Below are positions 8,830 to 17,812 of a stretch of 64,000 nucleotides of DNA, piece by piece (the first letter of the stretch is position 1; the number at the start of each line of letters is the position of its first letter). Source of the stretch: Paraliobacillus zengyii. Its GTDB lineage: Bacteria; Bacillota; Bacilli; Bacillales; Amphibacillaceae. The notes under the pieces were generated by a model. That model saw nothing but the letters and a program-made list of their open reading frames with translations. It did not search any database and was not told where the DNA came from. The stretch covers positions 3,307,501 through 3,371,500 of the forward strand of contig NZ_CP029797.1 of assembly GCF_003268595.1 (NCBI RefSeq), read 5' to 3'. Both the position numbers and the translations under genes were made by a program.

Positions 8830-9657
8830 TTAAGAAATTACGATTTGATAGTGAATATGAAATGGATCGACCATTTCGTTTGCATGACTTACTAATCCTT
8901 GTTGCACTAATCGTTGATAATCCGTTTTATTCATTTTCAGCGACGCTTTTTTCAGACCGATTGTTCCCTTTTCTTGCGATGGTATACCTACTCCATTCCA
9001 CGTGTTTAGCCCAATGTGATGATGATAGCCTTCTCCCGCTACGAATAATACTTGATCCCCCATTGCAATAGTCGGATTCAACCCGAGTATATCCACGTAA
9101 AAGGCTCGGGCTTTTGCGATATCTGATACATGAAAATGCAAGTGTCCGATTACTGTTCTATTTGGAAATCCTGCCCATGTTGCTGTATAGTCACGAAATA
9201 AATTTTGAACATCCAGCGATTTTGTTGGCGCATGAATTTGACCATCCGTTTGATATTTCCAATTCTCTTTATGTCGATCAGCATAAACTTCTATTCCAAT
9301 ATCATCTGGATCTTGTAGGTAAATGGCTTCACTAAAGTCATGATCAGATGCTCCGATAAGCGGATATTCCTTTTGTAATATATGCTTTAAAAATGCAGCT
9401 AAATCTTTTCGCTCTGGTACCAAAATTGCAAAATGATACAATCCAGCAGATCGCTCATTGGCCTGCAATGCGTTGGTATTTTCTTCTAGTTGGACAAGTA
9501 TGACACCATCTTCTGTTCCAAGCTTAGCAATTTTAGTTGTTTGTTCAATAAGACTTAACCCTAATACTTGTGTATAAAAATCAATAGAACGCTTTAAATT
9601 CTTGATCGTTAAAAACACTGTCTCAATTTTGAACTTCTCGATTGAGAAGGTAGCCAT
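8830..9657 (-). CDS. VOC-family dioxygenase-like protein (CatE/glyoxalase fold)
   Basis: Two vicinal-oxygen-chelate repeats: FKIETVFLTIKNLKRSIDFYTQVLGL (residues ~9-34) and a second one from ~168 with HLHFHVSDIAKARAFYVDILGL. Likely metal ligands are the His of GHLHFHVSD, the His of GEGYHHHIGLN and an acidic residue near IGIEVYADR. This is the layout of extradiol dioxygenases such as B. subtilis CatE, which open catechol rings. The actual substrate is not shown. It is divergent from an HxlR/DUF24 regulator, the same pairing that controls thiol- and quinone-responsive catDE in B. subtilis. The start follows GGAAAGGG, with longer spacing than usual. Confidence 0.8.
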   Translation of the reverse strand: MATFSIEKFKIETVFLTIKNLKRSIDFYTQVLGLSLIEQTTKIAKLGTEDGVILVQLEENTNALQANERSAGLYHFAILVPERKDLAAFLKHILQKEYPLIGASDHDFSEAIYLQDPDDIGIEVYADRHKENWKYQTDGQIHAPTKSLDVQNLFRDYTATWAGFPNRTVIGHLHFHVSDIAKARAFYVDILGLNPTIAMGDQVLFVAGEGYHHHIGLNTWNGVGIPSQEKGTIGLKKASLKMNKTDYQRLVQQGLVSHANEMVDPFHIHYQIVIS

Positions 9658-9694
9658 GTTTACGTCAACCCTTTCCTATGCTATACTTTAATAG

Positions 9695-9707
9695 TTACTT
9701 TTAGTAA
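9695..9707. promoter_or_regulatory. Candidate HxlR/DUF24 operator
   Basis: TTACTTTTAGTAA has perfect inverted arms TTACT/AGTAA. It lies in the 138-base divergent promoter region between the dioxygenase and its regulator, close to where the dioxygenase -35 should be. DUF24 regulators such as YodB bind TACT...AGTA-type palindromes. Assignment is by position and symmetry only. Confidence 0.5.
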
Positions 9708-9795
9708 GTAAGTTTATAGTAGTGATAAACATCAGTCAATATTTTCCCCTTTTTGTAAAATTGATTATACTATGTAATCAGGAGTGTGAATATAA

Positions 9796-10140
9796 ATGAA
9801 AGAATTATGTCCAAGGTTTGAAAAAGCGATGCAGCTTTTCGGAAAAAGGTGGGTTGGCCTTGTTTTGTTTGAATTATTAGAAGGTCCAAAACGCTTTTCT
9901 CAAATGGAAACAGAGCTACCAATTAGTGGCCGTTTACTCTCTGAACGACTTAAAATGTTAGAACAAGAGAATATTATCGAGAGAAGGGTATACTCTGAAT
10001 TCCCTGTCCGGATTGAGTACATTCTCACTGAAAAAGGTAAGGCATTAAAGCCTGTAATTAATGACATTCAAAATTGGGCAGAAGCATGGGTAACAGAAGC
10101 TGAAGTAGCCACTGTTAAAGAGGATTTATCAACCAACTAA
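9796..10140 (+). CDS. HxlR/DUF24-family transcriptional regulator
   Basis: A 114-residue winged-helix regulator. The N-terminus MKELCPRFEKAMQLFGKRW carries the conserved Cys at position 5, used as a redox or electrophile switch in YodB, CatR and HypR. The recognition helix lies in FSQMETELPISGRLLSERLKMLEQENIIERRVY, with the wing in RIEYILTEKGKAL. It probably represses the divergent dioxygenase gene and itself, being released by thiol-reactive compounds such as quinones; that is inferred from family and context. ATG 9796 follows CAGGAGTG. Confidence 0.88.
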   Translation: MKELCPRFEKAMQLFGKRWVGLVLFELLEGPKRFSQMETELPISGRLLSERLKMLEQENIIERRVYSEFPVRIEYILTEKGKALKPVINDIQNWAEAWVTEAEVATVKEDLSTN

Positions 10141-10172
10141 TACTAGTAAAAAGAAGCAAAGAAATAGAACCC

Positions 10173-10718
10173 CTAATTTGAGGGATTCTCTCCGAAGCGA
10201 CTTTTTTCATTCCAAGGGAAGGCTGTGCCAAATGTTCTAGCCAATTCCTTGGATTTTTTTCTTCTCTCTTTTCGTTGGTTAGCTCGTTCTGCCGCTTCAG
10301 CATGTAGCCATTTCTCTTCACTTGATTCTGGATAGACACCTGGCACTGCAGTAGGCTGATTATTTTCATCAATTGCAACCATTGTTACATATGCCGTTGC
10401 ACATACTTTTCGTTCTCCACTCATTAAATTCTCTGTAACAGCCTTGACAAAAACCTCCATCGACGTTTTGTGCGCCCATGTTACAATTGCCTCAAGACAG
10501 ATTGTGTCACCCTCTTTTACTGGGTATAAAAAATCAACTGAATCAATTGAGGCTGTAACAACTAACTTTCTAGCATGCCTTGTCGCGCTAATAGCAGCAA
10601 CGTCATCGATATGTGCCATTAATTGTCCACCGAACAACGTCCCATGTCCGTTCGTATCAGATGGAAGTACATGCGTTGTTTTTACAGTTAAAGATGCCAC
10701 ACAAGGTTTGTTGTTCAT
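10173..10718 (-). CDS. Acyl-CoA thioesterase, hotdog fold (YkhA-like)
   Basis: A cytoplasmic hexameric hotdog thioesterase that splits acyl-CoA to free acid and CoA. SDTNGHGTLFGGQLMAHIDDVAAISATRHAR near the N-terminus is the family's active-site helix, with the catalytic Asp in MAHIDD. AIVTWAHKTSMEVFVKA is the matching beta strand. The tail after ~150 (EERANQRKERRKKSKELA type) is strongly basic and probably unstructured. At 181 residues it is close to B. subtilis YkhA. It is followed by cls upstream on the same strand with a 16-base gap, so the two may be co-transcribed. Confidence 0.85.
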   Translation of the reverse strand: MNNKPCVASLTVKTTHVLPSDTNGHGTLFGGQLMAHIDDVAAISATRHARKLVVTASIDSVDFLYPVKEGDTICLEAIVTWAHKTSMEVFVKAVTENLMSGERKVCATAYVTMVAIDENNQPTAVPGVYPESSEEKWLHAEAAERANQRKERRKKSKELARTFGTAFPWNEKSRFGENPSN

Positions 10719-10734
10719 GGTATTCCCTCTTTTC

Positions 10735-12174
10735 TTATAAAATAGGAGCTATTAAACGTGCAATCGACTCTTTGAATCGAATCCATAACGATCGGTTGTT
10801 GTAAACATCCGTTGTCAATTGGGATGAATGCATCATATCTTTTTGAAATTCACTTACTAACTGTTGTGCAATATCTTCGCTATATAAAAAAGCATTCACT
10901 TCAAAATTCAAACGGAAACTACGTACATCTATATTCGCGGTTCCAACTGAAGCTATTTTACCATCAACAACAATCGTTTTGGCGTGCAAAAAACCTTTTT
11001 GATAAACATAGACTGTTGCTCCAGCCCTAAGTAAATCGCCTATATTAGAATACGTTGCCCAATAAACAAAGGGATGGTCAGGTTTATTGGGAATCATAAT
11101 ACGGACATCTACACCTGAAAGTACAGCAATTCGAAGCGCATCTGCTAAGCTTTCGTCTGGAATAAAGTACGGTGTTTGTATATAAATATAAGATTTTGCT
11201 TTCATAATCATCTTCATGTAGCCATTTTTTATTTGTTCCCATTCTGAATCTGGACCACTCGAAACAATTTGCATCCCAACATTACCTTTTGGAGTCGCCT
11301 CATAATAGCGATCTTCATAAAGAATATCATGTCTTGATGCTTGATTCCAATCTAAGATAAACCGTGTTTGCATATTTCGAACAGATTCACCGATAACTCT
11401 TAAATGGGTATCTCGCCAATAGCCAAACCGCTTATCTTCACCAAGATACTCATCTCCAATATTAAAACCACCTATATAACCGATTTTACCATCAATTATT
11501 GCTAATTTACGATGATTTCTGTGATTTATTTTAAAATTTATTTTAGGAATGAGTGACGGAAAGAAAGATTCAACTTCGACACCTGCGTCACGCAACTTCT
11601 GTTTATAATTACGCGCTAACTTTCGAGAACCCATGTCATCATAAAGAAACCGAACTTGTACGCCTGCTCTCGCCTTTTTCATTAATACATCAGCAATCCT
11701 TTGTCCGAGATGATCACTTCGCACAATATAATAAACTAAATGTATATGGTCTGTTGCTGTCTCTAAATCTTTTATAAGTGCATCAAACTTTTCTCTACCA
11801 TCTGTAAAAATTCCAACATCATTATCTTGGGTTAAAATCGCATCATCATTACGTAAATGTAAATAAAATAAGTCCTTGTATTCTTTGATACTTTCTGGAA
11901 TAGGGAAACTACCCTCTTCTATTAATTGCATTTGATTTTCAGCCGCATGTTTTACACCTAATCGACTTTTATTATCCCAGATAAACAGCTTCTTGTTACT
12001 TAGTTTGCGACCAAAAATAAGATATAAAATAAAACCAGCAACTGGTATAAATAAAAGAACCATTAGCCATGCCCATGTTGATGTTGCACTTTTACGCTCT
12101 AAAAAGACAATTGCAAGTGCTAAAAATATATTAAAAACTAGAATAAACCCTAATACAATTGGTGTGATGCTCAT
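10735..12174 (-). CDS. cls: Cardiolipin synthase
   Basis: A membrane phospholipase-D-type enzyme joining two phosphatidylglycerols into cardiolipin and glycerol. Two N-terminal membrane helices (residues ~1-25 and ~30-55, the second ending LIFGRKLSNKK) precede the catalytic region. Both HKD motifs are intact: HRNHRKLAIIDGKIGYIGGFN (~220) and FLHAKTIVVDGKIASVGTAN (~397). Length (479) matches B. subtilis ClsA. ATG 12174 follows GGGGGGATG. Cardiolipin content responds to salt in Bacillaceae, but no salt-specific promoter could be recognised. Confidence 0.93.
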   Translation of the reverse strand: MSITPIVLGFILVFNIFLALAIVFLERKSATSTWAWLMVLLFIPVAGFILYLIFGRKLSNKKLFIWDNKSRLGVKHAAENQMQLIEEGSFPIPESIKEYKDLFYLHLRNDDAILTQDNDVGIFTDGREKFDALIKDLETATDHIHLVYYIVRSDHLGQRIADVLMKKARAGVQVRFLYDDMGSRKLARNYKQKLRDAGVEVESFFPSLIPKINFKINHRNHRKLAIIDGKIGYIGGFNIGDEYLGEDKRFGYWRDTHLRVIGESVRNMQTRFILDWNQASRHDILYEDRYYEATPKGNVGMQIVSSGPDSEWEQIKNGYMKMIMKAKSYIYIQTPYFIPDESLADALRIAVLSGVDVRIMIPNKPDHPFVYWATYSNIGDLLRAGATVYVYQKGFLHAKTIVVDGKIASVGTANIDVRSFRLNFEVNAFLYSEDIAQQLVSEFQKDMMHSSQLTTDVYNNRSLWIRFKESIARLIAPIL

Positions 12175-12345
12175 TATAATTCATCCCCCCTACACAAAAC
12201 TTTCTCTTCATAATATAGCATAAATTCAATTCACATACTTACTTTGCTGTTTAGCTTTGCAATATGAAGCCTGTCCTTTTCATTGCTTTTTTGTCCTTTC
12301 CGTCGTAGACTTATGCTTATTCTTTAGAAAAGCCGAGGGGACATT

Positions 12346-13263
12346 ATGACAAATAAGGAATTAAAAATCGGAATCTTTTTTGCAACATTCGCTTATATTC
12401 TATGGGGTTTTTTACCGATTTATTGGAAAGCTGTTGGCGATATATCTGCTGGTGTAATCCTCTCCCATCGAATTATCTGGTCTTTTATATTTATGATTCT
12501 TTTACTTCTTATAACTAGAAAATGGCATAGCTTCATTCGAGAATGCTACACCATTATACATAACAAAAAGAAACTTTCAGGACTAATCTTAGCTTCTTTC
12601 GTTATCAGTGGTAATTGGTTAATATTCATTTGGGCAGTCAACAGTGATCACGTAATTCAAGCTAGTCTGGGCTATTACATTAATCCATTATTAAGCATTT
12701 TATTAGGCATTGTCGTCTTAAAAGAAACACTCAATAAATGGGAGGTTTTCTCTGTTGCATTAGCTGGAATTGGAGTATTATACTTAACAGTTCATTATGG
12801 TGTATTCCCTTGGATCTCTTTACTTTTAGCCTTGTCGTTTGCTATCTATGGTTTAGTGAAAAAGGTCGTTGATATTCCATCTTTATACGGTTTAACTTTG
12901 GAAACCTTTATTGTATTCCCATTAGCTTTACTTTATTTAGCCATGCATCCAGCAGATTCTGGCTCGCTAATAAATATGTGGTATTCACCTCTCACAGCAG
13001 GATTGTTGATGGGGGCTGGAGTTGTAACAGCTGTTCCTTTATTACTATTTGCTAGCGGGGCAAAACGGATCCCTTTATCAATGATTGGGTTTTTACAATA
13101 CATTGCGCCGACACTGATGTTAATCATTGGCGTATTTGTCTACAAAGAGGCATTCACGTCCGCACATCTAATCGCGTTTGTATGTATTTGGACAGCACTC
13201 GCTATTTATACACTGTCTAAAATAAGATCCTTTCGTAATAATCGTAGAAAAGCCACTCTTTAA
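12346..13263 (+). CDS. rarD: RarD protein, EamA/DMT-superfamily transporter
   Basis: A ten-helix drug/metabolite-superfamily permease. The N-terminus FATFAYILWGFLPIYWKAVGDISAGVILSHRIIWS is the RarD signature, and GYYINPLLSILLGIVVLKETLNKWE closes the first EamA repeat. The second repeat ends at PTLMLIIGVFVYKEAFTSAHLIAF. Known RarD proteins are linked to chloramphenicol sensitivity, but the natural substrate is unknown. GAGGGGAC precedes ATG 12346. A shared terminator lies immediately after the gene. Confidence 0.88.
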   Translation: MTNKELKIGIFFATFAYILWGFLPIYWKAVGDISAGVILSHRIIWSFIFMILLLLITRKWHSFIRECYTIIHNKKKLSGLILASFVISGNWLIFIWAVNSDHVIQASLGYYINPLLSILLGIVVLKETLNKWEVFSVALAGIGVLYLTVHYGVFPWISLLLALSFAIYGLVKKVVDIPSLYGLTLETFIVFPLALLYLAMHPADSGSLINMWYSPLTAGLLMGAGVVTAVPLLLFASGAKRIPLSMIGFLQYIAPTLMLIIGVFVYKEAFTSAHLIAFVCIWTALAIYTLSKIRSFRNNRRKATL

Positions 13264-13272
13264 ATTCTGTAC

Positions 13273-13300
13273 AAAAGCGAAGGGCCTGCCCCTCGCTTTT
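13273..13300. terminator. Bidirectional terminator between rarD and hsp20
   Basis: AAAAGCGAAGGG (13273-13284) pairs with CCCCTCGCTTTT (13289-13300) with one G-T pair. A- and T-runs on the two sides let it serve both convergent genes, and it overlaps the hsp20 stop codon. Confidence 0.85.
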
Positions 13301-13775
13301 AATCAATATCAATATAATGATCTGTTTTCGCTTTTTTCGGTCCACGAACTTCTAAGACTCCATTTTTATAACTTGCACTTGTTGTCCGTTTATCTACCAC
13401 ATATGGTAATTGTACGGTTCGTTCTGCCTGTCTGAAACGACGTTCCCTACTGTAATAGGCTTTCTTTTCATCTTTTGTATGCGTCGTTGCTTCCTGATTC
13501 ACTTTAATTTTCAAACGGTCTCCTATTACATCAATATGAATATCTTCTTTACGTAACCCTGGTAAATCAACTTGCACTATCCATTCTTTTTCATTTTCAT
13601 AAACATCTACAGATAAACGTGTTGATGGTAGTGAACCACTTTTTTGAAAAAAAGCATCAATTGAATCCAACATACCGTTTTTGGGTCGATCAGCAAATAT
13701 ACCGTCCATCTTCCGAATAAATTCTTGCCCTGCTTCAAAAAACTCTGATTTCTTATTATCTGGCTTATTTTCCAT
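13299..13775 (-). CDS. Small heat-shock protein Hsp20 (alpha-crystallin family)
   Basis: An ATP-independent holdase chaperone. The alpha-crystallin domain spans residues ~50-150: LSVDVYENEKEWIVQVDLPG, then IHIDVIGDRLKIKV, and the closing SYKNGVLEVRGPKK, which contains the conserved G-V-L. The C-terminal tail is DHYIDID. The I-x-I motif here is IDID, as in some Firmicute Hsp20s. At 158 residues it matches B. subtilis YocM in length, though orthology is not certain. GGGAGG precedes ATG 13775. A second ATG with its own AAGGAG, out of frame, lies just upstream (see rejected items). No CIRCE or sigma-B promoter was recognised. Confidence 0.9.
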   Translation of the reverse strand: MENKPDNKKSEFFEAGQEFIRKMDGIFADRPKNGMLDSIDAFFQKSGSLPSTRLSVDVYENEKEWIVQVDLPGLRKEDIHIDVIGDRLKIKVNQEATTHTKDEKKAYYSRERRFRQAERTVQLPYVVDKRTTSASYKNGVLEVRGPKKAKTDHYIDID

Positions 13776-14103
13776 AAATCATAAACCTCCCTAACCATAT
13801 CTTCTCCTTTTAGTATATGCAAAGCCCATTCACATGTTATAGGCAATACTATTCATTTTTACATTTCACTATATTCATTTAACAGTTTGATTACTAACTG
13901 GCTTTATTTACTTTGAGTATCTTGATGTGATATTTACTTGGAATTACTATTGCTAATTATTGTTTGTGTAACATATAATGAAGGATAGACTAATAAAATT
14001 TCATTTATTTATAAGTGATTTATTTTGTCTTCTTTTTTTGTTTGATGTTATGCTTGAAAGAAGAATGTTAGTTGCAAAACTATAATATAGCAGGTGTGGG
14101 ATA
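13776..14103. other. 328-base divergent intergenic region
   Basis: It carries the promoters of hsp20 (minus) and ypmR (plus). Very AT-rich. No conserved RNA, operator or convincing small ORF was recognised. Confidence 0.5.
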
Positions 14104-15042
14104 ATGAATAGAAAAAAGATTTGGCTATTGCTTGGTGTAGTATTTCTCTTATTACTTATAATTGGATTTGTTTTCATGTCACAAAACTCCAACTCCACTT
14201 CCAATCAAACCGCTGAAATCGAACCGGAAGAGGAAAATATAGAAGAAGTCATTGATCAAGTACAGGAAAAAGATGAAGAAGTTGAAAATGAAGAAAATAG
14301 TAGCATTTCTAATAATTTAAAGGATGCTGTTGAAAATACAATCGGCTTATTCCTACGTAACGATTACAAAGTCGTGGCAATAGGTGATTCCTTAACACAA
14401 GGCGTAGGAGACGCAGCTGATAATGATGGTTATGTTGGCAGAATAGAAGATGCATTTTCTAATGAAGAACAACGTGTTTCTTTCGATAATTATGGTAAGC
14501 GTGGGAATCGATCCGATCAATTACTAAAACGTTTGGAAGATAAGGAAATAAGAGCATCATTAGAAGAAGCTGATATGGTACTACTAACAATCGGAGCAAA
14601 TGATATCATGAAAGTTGTTAAAAGTAACTTTATGAATCTTAATGAAGAACCCTTTATTGCTGAACGATTAGCTTATGAACAACGTTTACAAGAAACTTTT
14701 GATATTATGCTAGACTTAAGCCCAGATGCTGAGATCTATTTAATTGGTTTTTTTAATCCTTTTGAAGGCTATTTTGATGACATTGAAGAACTCGACGGAA
14801 TTCTAAGTGATTTTAATAATACTGGACAGGAACTAACGACAGAGAATCAACAAACGCACTTTATTCCTACAAATGATTTATTTCAAATAGATGATGTTGA
14901 TCTCTTAGCTGATGATAATTTTCATCCAAACGCTACAGGATACACACTTATTGCTGAACGAGTTCTAACCTATATTCGCCCTACCATTGAAGCAGCACAC
15001 GAAGAAAGCGAAAATGAGGAAGAGGCAAGTGACGCACCATAA
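14104..15042 (+). CDS. ypmR: SGNH/GDSL-family esterase (YpmR-like), membrane-anchored
   Basis: An N-terminal hydrophobic helix (residues ~5-22) anchors the protein outside the membrane. An acidic linker rich in E and D runs to about 75. The hydrolase domain has block I VVAIGDSLTQGVG (catalytic Ser), block III ANDIM (LLTIGANDIM) and block V DDNFHPNATGY with the catalytic Asp and His. It is therefore a lipase/esterase-type enzyme acting at the cell surface; the substrate is unknown. It is followed after 25 bases by ypmS, the B. subtilis order. The C-terminus is again acidic. Confidence 0.88.
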   Translation: MNRKKIWLLLGVVFLLLLIIGFVFMSQNSNSTSNQTAEIEPEEENIEEVIDQVQEKDEEVENEENSSISNNLKDAVENTIGLFLRNDYKVVAIGDSLTQGVGDAADNDGYVGRIEDAFSNEEQRVSFDNYGKRGNRSDQLLKRLEDKEIRASLEEADMVLLTIGANDIMKVVKSNFMNLNEEPFIAERLAYEQRLQETFDIMLDLSPDAEIYLIGFFNPFEGYFDDIEELDGILSDFNNTGQELTTENQQTHFIPTNDLFQIDDVDLLADDNFHPNATGYTLIAERVLTYIRPTIEAAHEESENEEEASDAP

Positions 15043-15067
15043 GAGGGCAGAAAGGTGAAACGATACT

Positions 15068-15667
15068 ATGCAACAAAGAAATTGGCGATTTTTATTTATA
15101 AGTTTACTCAGTTTAAATGTATTCATTATTATAACTTTATTCATTTTAATTTTTTCCCCTACACCCGGCAGTAATGCACTACCGGAAAAGGAATATATTG
15201 AAGATGAAGCAGGAGCAGAGTTCACTGTTCGATCTAGCAAACAAAATTTAACTGAGCTGGTCAATCAATATATCGATAAAGCTTTAAATGATGAAGATGG
15301 AAAGTATTCTATTCAACTGAACGAAAATGTACAAATTTTCGGTTCTGTTGAGGCTTTTGAAAAAGACATTCCTATCTCTATTGAGATGGAGCCAGTCGTG
15401 CAAGAAAACGGTGATATCATTTTAAAACAAACTGAAATGTCATTGGGTTTGTTGAATTTGCCCAAAAATAAAATTTTAGAATATGTGGCTAAAGCAATAG
15501 ATGCACCAGAATGGGTTATTATTGACCCTGATAATGAAGAAATCTATATTGCGATTACACAAATGGATATAAAAAGTAACTTTAAAGTGAGAGCACAACA
15601 AATAGATCTAGAAAATGACCAAATATCATTCCGAATTAAAGTTCCAACCGCAACATTAGGATTATAA
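15068..15667 (+). CDS. ypmS: YpmS-family protein (DUF2140), membrane-anchored
   Basis: Residues ~8-32 form one membrane helix (FLFISLLSLNVFIIITLFIL), and the rest is predicted to lie outside the cell. The body contains the family landmarks LVNQYIDKALNDEDGKYSIQLN, a middle MEPVVQENGDIILKQTEMSLG and YVAKAIDAPEWVIIDPDNEEIYI. The function of DUF2140 is not established. The constant pairing with YpmR suggests a joint envelope role. It forms an operon with ypmR and ends at a strong terminator. Confidence 0.88.
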   Translation: MQQRNWRFLFISLLSLNVFIIITLFILIFSPTPGSNALPEKEYIEDEAGAEFTVRSSKQNLTELVNQYIDKALNDEDGKYSIQLNENVQIFGSVEAFEKDIPISIEMEPVVQENGDIILKQTEMSLGLLNLPKNKILEYVAKAIDAPEWVIIDPDNEEIYIAITQMDIKSNFKVRAQQIDLENDQISFRIKVPTATLGL

Positions 15668-15671
15668 ATAA

Positions 15672-15724
15672 AAAATAAGCGAACTATGGTAGAAAGTTAC
15701 TCTGACCATAGTTCGCTTATTTTT
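15672..15724. terminator. Bidirectional terminator after ypmS
   Basis: AATAAGCGAACTATGGT (15674-15690) pairs perfectly with ACCATAGTTCGCTTATT (15705-15721), with T-rich sequence on both sides. It serves ypmRS and the convergent lia-type operon. Confidence 0.93.
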
Positions 15725-15729
15725 ATTAG

Positions 15730-16590
15730 TCAGGGTGCTTTTATTGATATATCGCCAAGGTCACTTGAGACTTCTAGTGTTGGTTCACCTGTGCCTTTTT
15801 CCAACTCTATATCTTCTCCTCCTGCACGGTTGGTTACATCAAATCCTTCTACATTAACTTCACCAACACTACTCTTAATATCTAGTGTGTAATTAGTTGG
15901 TTTGTCAGATAGTTGTACTTGTACATCACCCATATCAGACTCTATCTCAATGTCATCTTTCCAATCTTTCATCGAGAGTTCAACTTCACCAAGATCACTT
16001 TTAATATCCCATTCTCCTACTGCTTGTGAAATTTTAATATCTCCTACATTTGACTTTACCGAAGCAACTTTACTACTAATGCTATCCAGTTTAATATCTC
16101 CAACATCTGCTTCCACTTCAACTGTATCAAACTTGCCATAATTAACCGTAATCTCCCCAACATTAGAAGTTATATCGAGTTGATTAAATTGTTCACCTGG
16201 CACCAGTATAATCAGTTCTACATATTCTAAATCTTTAAACACTGTGAAAAATTTTGATATAGGATTATCTCTTTTTACATCAATTTGCAACTCATCATGA
16301 TCTTCTTCTACATGTAAGTCTAATTCTTTATTGTTATCACTACCCATTCCATTTAATGAAATATGAATATTTGAATCAGGGCTTTCCTCTATCTCTATAT
16401 CAACAACGTCAACTTCAATATCTATTTGTTTAATATTGGCGGCATTCACTACGCTTTCTTCTATCGATTCCGCAGAACCTGTTCTCGTTTCATTTAAAAC
16501 GAATGAAAAAATCTGATCACGGTAGGTGAACATTCCTATTAAACCAATGACCAGTGTTAAACAAGCAACTAGAGCTACTTTTTTCAACAT
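15730..16590 (-). CDS. DUF4097 beta-repeat protein (LiaG-like), end of the lia operon
   Basis: One N-terminal membrane helix (residues ~3-21) is followed by a region with repeated short strands: ITVNYGKFDTVEVEADVGDI, KLDSISSKVASVKSNVGDI, KISQAVGEWDIKSDLGEV and so on. The repeating D/E-hG-hI/V turns every ~20 residues are typical of the DUF4097 beta-solenoid, also found in LiaG. Its job is unknown; an outward-facing envelope sensor or adhesin-like role is inferred. It follows the HAAS protein by 4 bases. This HAAS-DUF4097 pair is common in Firmicutes, usually with a PadR regulator, but here it sits behind liaFSR. Confidence 0.8.
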   Translation of the reverse strand: MLKKVALVACLTLVIGLIGMFTYRDQIFSFVLNETRTGSAESIEESVVNAANIKQIDIEVDVVDIEIEESPDSNIHISLNGMGSDNNKELDLHVEEDHDELQIDVKRDNPISKFFTVFKDLEYVELIILVPGEQFNQLDITSNVGEITVNYGKFDTVEVEADVGDIKLDSISSKVASVKSNVGDIKISQAVGEWDIKSDLGEVELSMKDWKDDIEIESDMGDVQVQLSDKPTNYTLDIKSSVGEVNVEGFDVTNRAGGEDIELEKGTGEPTLEVSSDLGDISIKAP

Positions 16591-16594
16591 ATTT

Positions 16595-17164
16595 TTACCC
16601 CCTTATCATTCGAACATTCCATAATATATATTTCATAGTAAGCCTATAAAACAGCTTTGTAATTGGAATCATAGCAATGCCAATTAGTACTCCTATACTT
16701 GTCAATGTTAAGACAATGAAGAACGTTGCCAAGTCACCTCGATCTGACTGAATGAAAAGGGAAACTATCCATGCCACAGGTGCTAGTGTAAAGGAGATAG
16801 CCACAGCCCATCCACTAAGCCAAATTGAAAACAAAGCTACCGCCGGCCCCGCCACAACTATTAAGTTTATCAAAAATAATATGATGCCAATAATAAACGA
16901 CCGAGTCAAATGCGTTGGTGATTTACGCTCATAAGTTGTAGTCGTCTCTTCATCACCCATTTGCATGTGTTGACTAGTTGCTAATCTGCTTTGCGCTATA
17001 GCAAATGGACTTCCTAGTTCGAGAACTACATCCTGTTCTGTTTTCCCATCGATTTCACCAATCTTAAAATGATCAGTATAGTCTTCTAAAATATCTTTCC
17101 TTTCAGAAATAGATAAATCTCTTAAATGATAATCCAATTCCCTCATGAATCCACGTTTATCCAT
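16595..17164 (-). CDS. HAAS-domain (DUF1700) membrane protein
   Basis: Residues 1-65 (MRELDYHLRDLSISERKDIL, then DYTDHF and ELGSPFAIAQSRL) form the HAAS helical domain, a putative signalling module. The C-terminal part has four or so membrane helices (~88-180). DUF1700 proteins are usually coupled to PadR regulators or to envelope-stress genes. No enzymatic motif is seen. AAAGGAGAGAG precedes ATG 17164. It lies 18 bases after the response regulator and 4 bases before the DUF4097 gene, so it is part of the lia transcript. Confidence 0.82.
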   Translation of the reverse strand: MDKRGFMRELDYHLRDLSISERKDILEDYTDHFKIGEIDGKTEQDVVLELGSPFAIAQSRLATSQHMQMGDEETTTTYERKSPTHLTRSFIIGIILFLINLIVVAGPAVALFSIWLSGWAVAISFTLAPVAWIVSLFIQSDRGDLATFFIVLTLTSIGVLIGIAMIPITKLFYRLTMKYILWNVRMIRG

Positions 17165-17182
17165 TTGTCTCTCTCCTTTACG

Positions 17183-17812
17183 CTAAACAAGTTTTTGTTG
17201 ATGGGCGTAAATTGCAGCTTGTGTTCGATCTTGTACTTCTAATTTACTTAGAATATTACTAACATGTACTTTCGTTGTTTTAAGCGCAATAAATAGTTGA
17301 TCTGCAATTTCTTGATTTGTTTTCCCTTGTGCAATTAACAATAGTATTTCATTTTCTCTTGTCGTTAATGTTTCATGAAGTGCTATTTCATGTTTCTTTC
17401 TCATTCTTGTCAGTACTTTATTAGCTACTTCTGCTTCAAAAACCGATTCACCTTGATACGTATTCCGTATGGCTCTAGCGATTTCACTTGCTTTTGATGT
17501 TTTCAATACATAACTTGTTGCTCCCGCTTCTAATGCCGGGTAAACTTTGTCATCATCAATGAAACTAGTAACCATTAAGATTTTTGCTTCTGGCCAGGCC
17601 AAAATGATTTGTCGTGTTGCTTCAATTCCATCCATTTCATCCATCACAACATCCATTAAAATAACATCTGGTCGTAATTCTAAAGCAAGTTCTATCGCCT
17701 TTTTACCGTTATCAGCTTCCGCAACAACTTCAATATCAGATTGAGTAGCCAAATAAGCACTAACACCAATTCGCACCATCTCATGATCATCAACAAATAA
17801 AACTTTAATCAT
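17183..17812 (-). CDS. liaR: LiaR-type response regulator (NarL/LuxR family)
   Basis: The receiver domain has the acidic pair in FVDDHEM (residues ~7-8), phospho-acceptor Asp in [13 protein letters not shown] (~51) and the Lys of [10 protein letters not shown] (~101). The LuxR-type helix-turn-helix is [20 protein letters not shown] followed by [20 protein letters not shown]. It should bind DNA upstream of the operon when phosphorylated by the partner kinase. The frame opens at a GTG (17821), but AAAGGG fits ATG 17812. That start overlaps the kinase stop by 8 bases (ATGATTAA), giving translational coupling. Confidence 0.9.
   Translation of the reverse strand: MIKVLFVDDHEMVRIGVSAYLATQSDIEVVAEADNGKKAIELALELRPDVILMDVVMDEMDGIEATRQIILAWPEAKILMVTSFIDDDKVYPALEAGATSYVLKTSKASEIARAIRNTYQGESVFEAEVANKVLTRMRKKHEIALHETLTTRENEILLLIAQGKTNQEIADQLFIALKTTKVHVSNILSKLEVQDRTQAAIYAHQQKLV

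Noticed and set aside
13607..13846. 79-residue frame overlapping hsp20, with an internal ATG after AAGGAGAAGAT
   Set aside because: It is out of frame with hsp20 and has no protein-like composition. The ribosome binding site is good, so a short leader peptide cannot be wholly excluded.
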